Of a DNA stretch of 18,114 nt, positions 8,472-15,054 are shown in pieces; within the stretch, counting starts at the first letter, position 1, and each line of letters begins with the position of its first letter. Below the pieces are notes generated by a model. The model was not told the origin of the DNA, ran no database searches, and saw nothing but the letters and a program-made list of their open reading frames with translations. The translations under genes were made by a program, and so were the position numbers. Source of the stretch: Paracoccaceae bacterium (lineage in GTDB: Bacteria; Pseudomonadota; Alphaproteobacteria; Rhodobacterales; Rhodobacteraceae); contig JALSRF010000125.1 of assembly GCA_026984895.1 (NCBI GenBank), forward strand, positions 1 through 18,114, in the 5' to 3' direction.

Positions 8472-8560
8472 GGCCTTCATAATCATCCTTCTTTTCTTCG
8501 AAAATATATATTGATAGAGGCAGGGCACGAAACACCGGACAACGAGCGGAACGAAACGGC

Positions 8561-9013
8561 ATGAGCGATTTTCTTTCGGCAGCCTATCCCTGGATCAAGT
8601 CGCTCCATGTGATATCCGTGATTGCGTGGATGGCCGGGCTGTTCTACATGCCCAGGCTGTTCGTCTATCATGTGGAAGCGGCATCCGGGAACGCGGAAAT
8701 GCAGCGCACTTTCGAGGTGATGGAGCGCAAGCTGCTTCGGGCGATCATGAATCCGGCGATGATTTCGGTCTGGGTTTTCGGTCTGGCGCTCGTCTTTACC
8801 CCGGGGATCGTCGATTGGTCGATGATCTGGCCCTGGACCAAGGCTGCGTCCGTGCTGGCGATGACCTGGTATCACCACTGGCTTGGCCGGCGTCGGAAGG
8901 AGTTCCTTGACGGGTCGCAGAGGTTGACCGGGCGGCAGTATCGGCTGATGAACGAGGTTCCGACCCTGCTGATGGTTGTTATCGTGATTTCGGTGATCGC
9001 CCGGCCGTTCTGA
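8561..9013 (+). CDS. hemJ: Protoporphyrinogen IX oxidase, HemJ type
   Basis: HemJ is a small membrane protein that oxidises protoporphyrinogen IX to protoporphyrin IX in heme and chlorophyll synthesis in bacteria lacking HemY or HemG. The 150-residue protein has about four hydrophobic segments. The family motif LHVISVIAWMAGLFYMPRLF spans 15-34 and carries the conserved histidine H16, with a second histidine at H37. The WTKAA segment carries K94, and the protein ends with VPTLLMVVIVISVIARPF. ATG 8561 is the only sensible start; the ribosome-binding site is weak (GCGGA at 8545-8549). It is the first gene to the right of the candidate origin, and rho follows 135 bp later with its own likely promoter. 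hemE, often its neighbour in relatives, is not present here. Confidence 0.93.
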   Translation: MSDFLSAAYPWIKSLHVISVIAWMAGLFYMPRLFVYHVEAASGNAEMQRTFEVMERKLLRAIMNPAMISVWVFGLALVFTPGIVDWSMIWPWTKAASVLAMTWYHHWLGRRRKEFLDGSQRLTGRQYRLMNEVPTLLMVVIVISVIARPF

Positions 9014-9034
9014 GGGGCGGCATTAGGTTCTTGC

Positions 9035-9063
9035 GTTGACTCGGGGGTGCGTTTTCACTATCC
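9035..9063 (+). promoter_or_regulatory. Probable rho promoter
   Basis: GTTGAC at 9035-9040 and CTATCC at 9058-9063 are separated by exactly 17 bp. This closely follows the alphaproteobacterial housekeeping pattern CTTGAC-N17-CTATAT (five of six and four of six matches). Transcription would start near 9070, giving a rho leader of about 80 nt. Confidence 0.6.
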
Positions 9064-9072
9064 AGCTGCCTG

Positions 9073-9086
9073 CAGCCGTCCGGCTG
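9073..9086 (+). terminator. Short hairpin in the rho leader, possible attenuator
   Basis: CAGCC (9073-9077) and GGCTG (9082-9086) form a 5-bp stem with a GTCC loop and are followed by TTGTTGTT. It lies just after the predicted start of the rho transcript. The stem is short and the T-run is interrupted, so function as a terminator is uncertain. E. coli rho is autoregulated by premature termination in its leader, which is why this is worth listing. Confidence 0.25.
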
Positions 9087-9148
9087 TTGTTGTTCCCTTC
9101 AAAAAAGACGGATCATTCGCCGATGCCGGGTGGTCCAGGAAAATTCCC

Positions 9149-10420
9149 ATGTCACTAGAGCGCCTGAACCTGTCCGACCTCAAGGCGAAAAGCCCGAAGG
9201 ATCTTCTTTCCATGGCCGAGGATCTGGAGATCGAAAACGCCTCGACCATGCGCAAGGGCGAGATGATGTTCTCGATCCTCAAGGAGCGCGCTGAAGAGGG
9301 GTGGGAAATCTCGGGGGATGGCGTTCTGGAGGTGCTTCAGGACGGATTCGGATTTTTGCGGTCTCCCGAAGCGAACTACCTGCCGGGGCCGGACGATATC
9401 TACGTTTCGCCGGAGATGATCCGGCAGCATTCTCTGCGCACCGGCGATACCGTGGACGGGGTGATCCAGGCGCCGCGTGAAAACGAGCGGTATTTCGCGA
9501 TCACGCGGGTGTCGAAGATCAACTTCGAGGATCCCGAAAAAGCCAGGCACAAGATCAATTTCGACAACCTGACGCCGCTTTACCCGGATGATCGTCTGAA
9601 GATGGAAATCGAGGACCCGACGATCAAGGACCGTTCCGCGCGCATCATCGACCTGGTTGCGCCGATCGGGAAGGGGCAGCGATCGCTGATCGTGGCGCCG
9701 CCGAGGACTGGGAAGACCGTCCTTTTGCAGAACATCGCGCATTCGATCGAGCGCAACCACCCGGAATGCTACCTGATCGTGCTGCTGATCGATGAGCGCC
9801 CGGAAGAGGTGACGGACATGCAGCGATCGGTGAAGGGCGAAGTGATTTCCTCGACCTTCGATGAGCCGGCATCGCGCCATGTTGCGGTTTCGGAAATGGT
9901 TATCGAAAAGGCCAAGCGGCTGGTCGAGCATAAACGCGATGTGGTTATCCTGCTGGACTCGATCACGCGTCTTGGCCGGGCCTACAATACCACGGTGCCG
10001 TCGTCGGGCAAGGTTCTGACCGGTGGCGTGGATGCAAATGCGCTGCAGCGTCCGAAGCGCTTTTTCGGGGCGGCGCGCAATATCGAGGAAGGCGGTTCGC
10101 TGACGATCATTGCCACGGCGCTGGTGGATACCGGCAGCCGGATGGACGAGGTGATTTTCGAAGAGTTCAAGGGGACCGGCAACAGCGAGATCGTGCTGGA
10201 CCGGAAGGTGGCCGACAAGCGTGTCTTCCCGGCGATGGATATCCTGAAGTCCGGGACACGCAAGGAAGAACTTCTTGTGGACAAGGCGAACCTGCAGAAA
10301 ACCTATGTCCTGCGGCGTATTCTCAACCCGATGGGAACCACGGATGCGATCGAATTCCTGATTTCCAAGCTCAAGCAGACGAAGAGCAACGCCGATTTCT
10401 TCGATTCCATGAACAGCTGA
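9149..10420 (+). CDS. rho: Transcription termination factor Rho
   Basis: Rho is the hexameric RNA helicase that ends transcription at C-rich untranslated RNA. The 423-residue protein has the standard layout: an N-terminal helical domain opening MSLERLNLSDLKAKSP, then an RNA-binding cold-shock-like fold around LEVLQDGFGFLR (60-71). The ATPase core carries Walker A PPRTGKT (184-190), Walker B VVILLD (265-270), LGRAYN near 275 and the GGVDANAL loop (292-299). It ends with a TKSNADFFDSMNS tail. I chose ATG 9149, which has AGGA at 9137-9140. The frame is open upstream to 9047, but that stretch overlaps the predicted promoter and transcription start and is not Rho-like. The coding strand is notably G-rich. 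Only 30 bp separate it from mnmE, so the two may be cotranscribed. Confidence 0.97.
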   Translation: MSLERLNLSDLKAKSPKDLLSMAEDLEIENASTMRKGEMMFSILKERAEEGWEISGDGVLEVLQDGFGFLRSPEANYLPGPDDIYVSPEMIRQHSLRTGDTVDGVIQAPRENERYFAITRVSKINFEDPEKARHKINFDNLTPLYPDDRLKMEIEDPTIKDRSARIIDLVAPIGKGQRSLIVAPPRTGKTVLLQNIAHSIERNHPECYLIVLLIDERPEEVTDMQRSVKGEVISSTFDEPASRHVAVSEMVIEKAKRLVEHKRDVVILLDSITRLGRAYNTTVPSSGKVLTGGVDANALQRPKRFFGAARNIEEGGSLTIIATALVDTGSRMDEVIFEEFKGTGNSEIVLDRKVADKRVFPAMDILKSGTRKEELLVDKANLQKTYVLRRILNPMGTTDAIEFLISKLKQTKSNADFFDSMNS

Positions 10421-10450
10421 GTCATCCAATAAAATCAATGGATTATGTGA

Positions 10451-11737
10451 ATGTCGACGATATACGCACTTTCTTCCGGGCGGGGAAAGGCGGGGGTTGC
10501 CGTCATTCGGATTTCCGGCCCTCGCGCGCATTGGGCGGCGGAGCGGCTTGCCGGTGGTCTTCCGCCGGTACGTTGCGTGGGCCTGCGGGCGCTCAGGGAC
10601 AACAGTGGGTCATTGCTTGACCAGGCGCTGGTGGTTCGGTTCGCCGCGGGTCAGAGTTTTACCGGTGAGGATGTGGCGGAATTGCACGTGCATGGCGGGT
10701 CGGCAACGATACGTGCGGTTCTCGGGGCTCTGGATGCGCTTGACGGGCTTCGCCTGGCGGAAGCCGGGGAGTTCAGCCGCCGTGCGCTGGAGAACGGGGT
10801 TCTGGACCTCGCCCAGATCGAAGGGCTGGCGGATGTCATCGAAGCCGAAACCGAAGCGCAGCGGCGGCAGGCGGTGCGGGTTCTGGACGGGGCGCTGGGG
10901 GCGCTGGCCGAGGGTTGGAGAACGAAGTTGATCGAGGCGTCGGCGCTGATCGAGGCAACGATAGATTTCAGCGAGGAAGAAGTTCCCGATGATGTCGGGC
11001 CCGCTGTTTCTGCCCTGGTGGGCGAGGTAAGGGCCAGTCTTCTGGACGAGGTGGAAGGGGTTGGCATTGCGGAAAGAATTCGCGATGGGTTCGAGGTTGC
11101 GATCGTTGGGCCTACCAATGTGGGAAAATCCACGCTGTTGAATGCGCTTGCGGGACGGGCGGCGGCCATTACATCGGATGTGGCCGGAACGACGCGGGAC
11201 GTGATTGAGGTTCATATGGAGCTGCGGGGCTTGCCGGTAACCGTGCTTGATACCGCGGGTCTGCGCGAAACGCGAGATCCTGTTGAAAGAATTGGTGTGG
11301 ATCGTGCGATCGCGCGAGCAAATGGCGCCGACTTGCGTGTGTTTCTTCTGGATGAAGATACAGCATTTAGTGGTGTTGAGAAAAAAGAACACGATATAAT
11401 GATCTTCGGTAAAGGGGATTTACGACCAGGAGATGTTGATTCTGTTTCTGGCAAGACCGGGAAGGGGCTTGACGTTCTTACGGACCGTATTGCTGATGTG
11501 CTGGAGAATATGGTGTCAGGATCCGGCACCGCGACCAGGGAACGGCACAGGTCGGCGATGATGCGTGCAATTTCCGCTTTGGACCGTGCGCAAGATGAGC
11601 TAAGCCATCGGGACCGCGCGGAATTCTGTGCAGAATCGCTGCGAAGCGCGGTCCGTGAACTGGATTCTCTGGTTGGAAGGGTGGACGTGGAGAATGTCCT
11701 GGATGAAATATTCAACCGTTTTTGTATTGGCAAGTAG
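10451..11737 (+). CDS. mnmE: tRNA modification GTPase MnmE (TrmE)
   Basis: MnmE acts with MnmG to place a (carboxymethyl)aminomethyl group on U34 of certain tRNAs. The 428-residue protein has an N-terminal tetrahydrofolate-binding domain (about 1-117), a helical domain, and an inserted GTPase domain. The GTPase motifs are G1 GPTNVGKS at 220-227, G2 TTRD at 247-250 and G3 DTAG at 267-270. The C-terminal FCIGK (424-428) holds the essential cysteine. The G4 position reads GKGD (320-323) instead of NKxD, followed by SVSGKTG in the G5 position. Codons around G4 are unusually AT-rich (20 of 60 bases G or C in 11341-11400). ATG 10451 has a weak GGA element at 10440-10442. The stop lies 3 bp before a parS palindrome and the mnmG start. 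Confidence 0.95.
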   Translation: MSTIYALSSGRGKAGVAVIRISGPRAHWAAERLAGGLPPVRCVGLRALRDNSGSLLDQALVVRFAAGQSFTGEDVAELHVHGGSATIRAVLGALDALDGLRLAEAGEFSRRALENGVLDLAQIEGLADVIEAETEAQRRQAVRVLDGALGALAEGWRTKLIEASALIEATIDFSEEEVPDDVGPAVSALVGEVRASLLDEVEGVGIAERIRDGFEVAIVGPTNVGKSTLLNALAGRAAAITSDVAGTTRDVIEVHMELRGLPVTVLDTAGLRETRDPVERIGVDRAIARANGADLRVFLLDEDTAFSGVEKKEHDIMIFGKGDLRPGDVDSVSGKTGKGLDVLTDRIADVLENMVSGSGTATRERHRSAMMRAISALDRAQDELSHRDRAEFCAESLRSAVRELDSLVGRVDVENVLDEIFNRFCIGK

Positions 11738-11740
11738 GGT

Positions 11741-11756
11741 TGTTTCACGTGAAACA
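11741..11756. promoter_or_regulatory. parS: parS centromere site 1 (ParB-binding)
   Basis: The 16-bp perfect palindrome TGTTTCACGTGAAACA is the classical chromosomal parS sequence recognised by ParB. It lies between the mnmE stop and the body of mnmG and contains the likely GTG start codon of mnmG (11749-11751). ParB, encoded 3.3 kb downstream, would nucleate here and spread as a CTP-dependent clamp. Confidence 0.95.
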
Positions 11757-13617
11757 TCGTGAGTTCGACGTAATCGTGGTTGGCGGCGGGCATGCCGGAG
11801 CCGAAGCCGCGGCTGTCGCTGCCCGCATGGGCGCGCGGACAGGACTGGTGACATTGCGCAAGGACAGGATTGGCGTGATGTCGTGTAACCCGGCGATCGG
11901 AGGCCTGGGCAAGGGGCATCTGGTCAGAGAAATCGATGCAATGGACGGCATCATGGGTTGTGCAGCCGACCGGGCCGGGATTCAGTTCCGCCTCCTGAAC
12001 CGTCGAAAAGGCCCGGCGGTTCAGGGCCCCAGGGCGCAGGCAGACAGGAGTCTTTACCGCAGTGCGGTCCAGGCAGCGCTTGGCTCTTTGAAAAATCTTG
12101 AAATTATTGAGTCCGAGGTATCCGACTTCGTTATGGAAGGACCGGATTGTTCCGGGGTGCTACTTTCGGACGGAACCGTGAAAACCGCCCTTTCCGTCGT
12201 GCTGACAGCGGGAACATTTCTGCGCGGCGTAATCCATATTGGCCACAGGTCCAGACCGGGCGGACGGATAGGAGACCCGGCGTCGGTTCGGCTTGCCGAC
12301 AGAATCCGGGATTTCGGCTTCCCGCTTGGTCGACTGAAGACCGGGACGCCACCGCGACTGGATGGGCGGACGATCGACTGGACAAAGGTCGATATGCAAC
12401 CCGGAGACGATGATCCGGTAATGCTTTCCTTCCTGTCCGTGTCGGCAATGGCGCGTCAGGTCAGCTGTGGTATCACGAAAACCAATGGCAGGACCCATGA
12501 GATCATTCGTGCGAACCTTGAACGGTCCGCCATGTATGGCGGTGTGATAGAGGGCACGGGGCCGCGATACTGTCCATCGATCGAAGACAAGATCGTGAAG
12601 TTCGCCGACAGGGATTCCCATTCGATTTTCCTGGAGCCGGAAGGGTTGAATGATAACACGGTTTACCCGAACGGCATTTCGACCTCTCTTCCCGAAGAGG
12701 TGCAGGAAGCCTACGTTCATTCAGTACAAGGCCTTGAAAATACAAAGATATTACAGCCGGGATATGCCATTGAATACGACTATATCGATCCGCGCTGCCT
12801 GAAACCCACGCTGGAAACCAGGGATGTACCGGGATTGTTTCTGGCCGGCCAGATAAATGGAACAACGGGATATGAAGAGGCAGCCGCACAGGGGCTTCTG
12901 GCCGGCCTGAATGCCGTGCGCCGGGCCAGAGGATTGGACGGGTTCAGCTTCAGCCGATCAAACTCCTACATCGGGGTCATGGTGGATGATCTTGTGTCGC
13001 GCGGTGTAAGCGAACCGTATCGAATGTTCACGTCACGCGCGGAGTTTCGATTGTCTTTGCGGGCGGATAATGCCGACCAGCGTCTGACACCGATGGGCGT
13101 AGAGCTCGGCTGCGTCGGGGCCGAACGAAAAAAATTGTTTGATGCCAAGATGGAGCGTTTAGATGCCGGGCGCAAAATGTTGACCGAAACGTACCTTACC
13201 GCGCGCGATCTTGAGGCAGCAGGCGTCAGGGTCAGTTCCGGTGGAGGCAAACGGACCGCCTATCAATTGTTGGCTTTCCCCGATGTAACGTTCGGAACGC
13301 TGGCGGCGATGGACAGCCGACTGGATGCCATTCCGCCGGAAACCCGGCTGCAGCTTTGCAGGGAAGCGCTTTATGCGAACTATATCCAAAGGCAGTCCAG
13401 GGACATCGAGGCATTGCGCCGTGATGAACATGTAAAAATCCCGGATGACTTCGATTTCAGCGGGTTGAAAGGGCTGACCAACGAGGTGGTCGAAAAGCTG
13501 AATCGAACAAGGCCGACGACCCTGGCACAAGCAGCGCGTATCGAAGGCATTACTCCGGCAGCGCTTACACTGATTTTAGCGCGGCTGCGGCAATTGAACA
13601 GGAAACGATCGGCTTGA
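11749..13617 (+). CDS. mnmG: tRNA uridine 5-carboxymethylaminomethyl modification enzyme MnmG (GidA)
   Basis: MnmG is the FAD- and NADH-dependent partner of MnmE in wobble-uridine modification. From GTG 11749 the protein has 622 residues, close to E. coli (629). The FAD loop GGGHAG is at 12-17, MSCNPAIGGLGKGHLVRE starts at 44 with the conserved C46, and RLLNRRKGPAVQGPRAQ follows at 81. A second conserved cysteine sits in GPRYCPSIEDK. The start is ambiguous: GTG 11749 gives MKHREFDVIVVGGG and has a GTAGGG element nine bases upstream, while TTG 11740 would give MFHVKHREFD, a form common in relatives. Either start places parS inside or across the first codons. The stop overlaps the rsmG TTG as TTGA. 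Confidence 0.95.
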   Translation: MKHREFDVIVVGGGHAGAEAAAVAARMGARTGLVTLRKDRIGVMSCNPAIGGLGKGHLVREIDAMDGIMGCAADRAGIQFRLLNRRKGPAVQGPRAQADRSLYRSAVQAALGSLKNLEIIESEVSDFVMEGPDCSGVLLSDGTVKTALSVVLTAGTFLRGVIHIGHRSRPGGRIGDPASVRLADRIRDFGFPLGRLKTGTPPRLDGRTIDWTKVDMQPGDDDPVMLSFLSVSAMARQVSCGITKTNGRTHEIIRANLERSAMYGGVIEGTGPRYCPSIEDKIVKFADRDSHSIFLEPEGLNDNTVYPNGISTSLPEEVQEAYVHSVQGLENTKILQPGYAIEYDYIDPRCLKPTLETRDVPGLFLAGQINGTTGYEEAAAQGLLAGLNAVRRARGLDGFSFSRSNSYIGVMVDDLVSRGVSEPYRMFTSRAEFRLSLRADNADQRLTPMGVELGCVGAERKKLFDAKMERLDAGRKMLTETYLTARDLEAAGVRVSSGGGKRTAYQLLAFPDVTFGTLAAMDSRLDAIPPETRLQLCREALYANYIQRQSRDIEALRRDEHVKIPDDFDFSGLKGLTNEVVEKLNRTRPTTLAQAARIEGITPAALTLILARLRQLNRKRSA

Positions 13618-14249
13618 CGGATCCGCATTACGCACGTCGTTGGCTTGAACAGCAGATGAATGTTTCACGTGAAACATTTCAGGCACTGGAAGAATATGTG
13701 GCCTTGCTTCGGAAATGGACGGGCAGGATAAATCTGGTCTCAAAAGCATCCTTGAATGAACTCTGGAAGCGCCATATCATTGATTCTGCGCAAATATTCA
13801 TGTTGTCGGACGCCACGGAGGGCCATTGGGTAGATATCGGAACTGGCGGCGGATTTCCGGGGGTTGTTGTCGCAATCCTGGCAAGAAATGACGCACCTCG
13901 CCTGCGGTTTACCCTTGTCGAAAGTGATGTTCGCAAGTCGGTATTCTTGCGCACAGTTTCACAAAACCTGCAACTGAACGCGGACGTGCAGCCCAAAAGA
14001 ATTGAACATATCGCGCCATTAAACGCAGATATCCTGTCTGCGCGCGCCTTGGCACCCCTTTCCCGCCTGCTTGAATACGCGCAACGGCACCTGTCGGCAC
14101 ATGGGACAGCGCTTTTCCCGAAAGGCGCGTCATATCGGCATGAAATCCGGGAAGCACTTGAAAACTGGCGCTTTCGGCGCGATGAATACCCCAGCAGGAC
14201 TGAGCCATCTGCCGTTATTCTTAAGCTTGGAGATATAAGGCGTGTCTGA
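13614..14249 (+). CDS. rsmG: 16S rRNA (guanine527-N7)-methyltransferase RsmG (GidB)
   Basis: RsmG methylates G527 of 16S rRNA using S-adenosylmethionine. The 211-residue protein shows the HIIDS motif at 54-58, the SAM-binding loop DIGTGGGFPG at 74-83, VESDVRKSVFL at 102-112, SARALAPL at 142-149 and FPKG at 168-171. The TTG start at 13614 is preferred because AGGA at 13600-13603 lies upstream, the mnmG stop is overlapped by 4 bp, and the extra N-terminal helix aligns with E. coli RsmG. ATG 13656 (MNVSRETF) is the alternative. The second parS site encodes the NVSRET residues. The 3' end overlaps parA by 8 bp. Base composition is lower in GC than the genes further away (24 of 60 in 13741-13800). 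Confidence 0.94.
   Translation: MTDPHYARRWLEQQMNVSRETFQALEEYVALLRKWTGRINLVSKASLNELWKRHIIDSAQIFMLSDATEGHWVDIGTGGGFPGVVVAILARNDAPRLRFTLVESDVRKSVFLRTVSQNLQLNADVQPKRIEHIAPLNADILSARALAPLSRLLEYAQRHLSAHGTALFPKGASYRHEIREALENWRFRRDEYPSRTEPSAVILKLGDIRRV
13661..13676. promoter_or_regulatory. parS: parS centromere site 2 (ParB-binding)
   Basis: A second perfect TGTTTCACGTGAAACA lies inside the rsmG reading frame. Flanking bases extend the palindrome to 20 bp, AATGTTTCACGTGAAACATT (13659-13678). It is 1,920 bp from the first site and in the same orientation relative to the origin. It is read as the codons for VSRET, so the site constrains the RsmG N-terminus. Confidence 0.95.
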
Positions 14250-15051
14250 CCCATCCAGGCCTCCGGGCCCCAAGATCATTGCAATCGCCAACCAGAAGGG
14301 AGGGGTCGGAAAAACCACAACCGCAATCAATCTTGGCGCGGCGTTGGCCGAAATGGGCTTTCGGGTTCTGCTGGTCGATCTGGACCCGCAAGGAAATGCA
14401 TCGACAGGCCTGGGAGTGAACCGCGAAAATCGTCGACTGACAACCTATGACTTGTTACTCGATGAAGCTCCCATACAAGATGTGGTCCAGGAATCCGAAG
14501 TAGAAGGCCTCTGGATAGCACCGGCGACGACCGACCTGAGTTCGGCCGATATCGAAATGGTCGCCAACGAAAAACGAAGTTACCTTCTTCACGATGCCCT
14601 CCGGCAGAAAGGAATCGATCGTTATGAACTCGACTTCGTCTTCATCGATTGTCCCCCGTCGCTCAGCCTGCTGACGGTAAACGCGATGGTTGCGGCCCAT
14701 TCCGTTCTTGTCCCGCTGCAAAGTGAATTCTACGCTTTGGAAGGGTTGTCGCAATTGCTGCTCACAGTCCGGGAAATCCGCGAAACGGCAAACCCCGGCT
14801 TGCGCATGGAAGGCGTCGTGCTGACAATGTATGACAAGCGCAACAACCTGTCGCGCCAGGTTGAGGCCGATGCCCGCGAAAACCTGGGACAGGTGGTGTT
14901 CAGCACCGTCATTCCGCGCAACGTGCGCATCAGCGAAGCGCCGTCCTATGCGCTGCCGGTTCTCGATTACGACAGCGGCTCCAAGGGCAGCATGGCCTAC
15001 CGCGATCTTGCAAATGAACTGGTGGCGATTCAGACGCGCCAAAGGAGGTAG
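14242..15051 (+). CDS. parA: Chromosome-partitioning ATPase ParA (Soj)
   Basis: ParA is a Walker-type ATPase that binds the nucleoid and moves ParB-parS complexes, separating replicated origins. The 269-residue protein has the deviant Walker A motif KGGVGKTT at 19-26 with the signature first lysine K19. It also has LLVDLDPQGNAST at 43-55, Walker B FVFIDCPPS (D136), and a C-terminal PRNVRISEAPSYALP segment typical of chromosomal Soj/ParA. The start is GTG 14242, supported by GGAGA at 14229-14233, eight bases upstream, and by the 8-bp overlap with rsmG. A strong AAAGGAGG at its 3' end serves parB, so the two genes are coupled. Confidence 0.97.
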   Translation: MSDPSRPPGPKIIAIANQKGGVGKTTTAINLGAALAEMGFRVLLVDLDPQGNASTGLGVNRENRRLTTYDLLLDEAPIQDVVQESEVEGLWIAPATTDLSSADIEMVANEKRSYLLHDALRQKGIDRYELDFVFIDCPPSLSLLTVNAMVAAHSVLVPLQSEFYALEGLSQLLLTVREIRETANPGLRMEGVVLTMYDKRNNLSRQVEADARENLGQVVFSTVIPRNVRISEAPSYALPVLDYDSGSKGSMAYRDLANELVAIQTRQRR

Positions 15052-15054
15052 AAG

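Larger units (their letters stand above)
8140..8560. other. Candidate chromosomal replication origin (oriC)
   Basis: This is the only gap over 300 bp in the window (421 bp between the divergent maf and hemJ starts), and I see no plausible gene in it. It contains a 60-bp block of 23% GC (8341-8400), four DnaA-box-like 9-mers packed into 8428-8471, and further one-mismatch boxes at 8152-8160 (CTTTCCACA on minus) and 8285-8293 (TTGTGCACA). A second AT-rich patch lies near 8491-8515. Genes on either side point away from it, and + strand G excess begins just to the right. In other alphaproteobacteria such as Caulobacter the origin lies in the equivalent position, between the maf-dnaQ side and the hemJ-rho-parAB side. 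I found no TTAA (CtrA half-site) and no GANTC methylation site in it. The left part has short inverted repeats, including GGGATCATCCC at 8229-8239 and ACCCG/CGGGT arms at 8195-8211. Confidence 0.75.

Noticed and set aside
9047..9148. N-terminal extension of Rho from an upstream GTG
   Set aside because: The segment overlaps the predicted promoter, is unlike Rho N-termini, and ATG 9149 has a proper ribosome-binding site.
10424..10443. ATCCA/TGGAT inverted repeat between rho and mnmE as a terminator
   Set aside because: The stem is 5 bp with a 10-nt loop, has low GC and no T-run, and would occlude the mnmE ribosome-binding site. It is too weak to call.
9155..10531. 458-codon minus-strand open frame opposite rho
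   Set aside because: It is a shadow of the unmistakable rho gene; its residues are a low-complexity antisense pattern with no ribosome-binding site or context.
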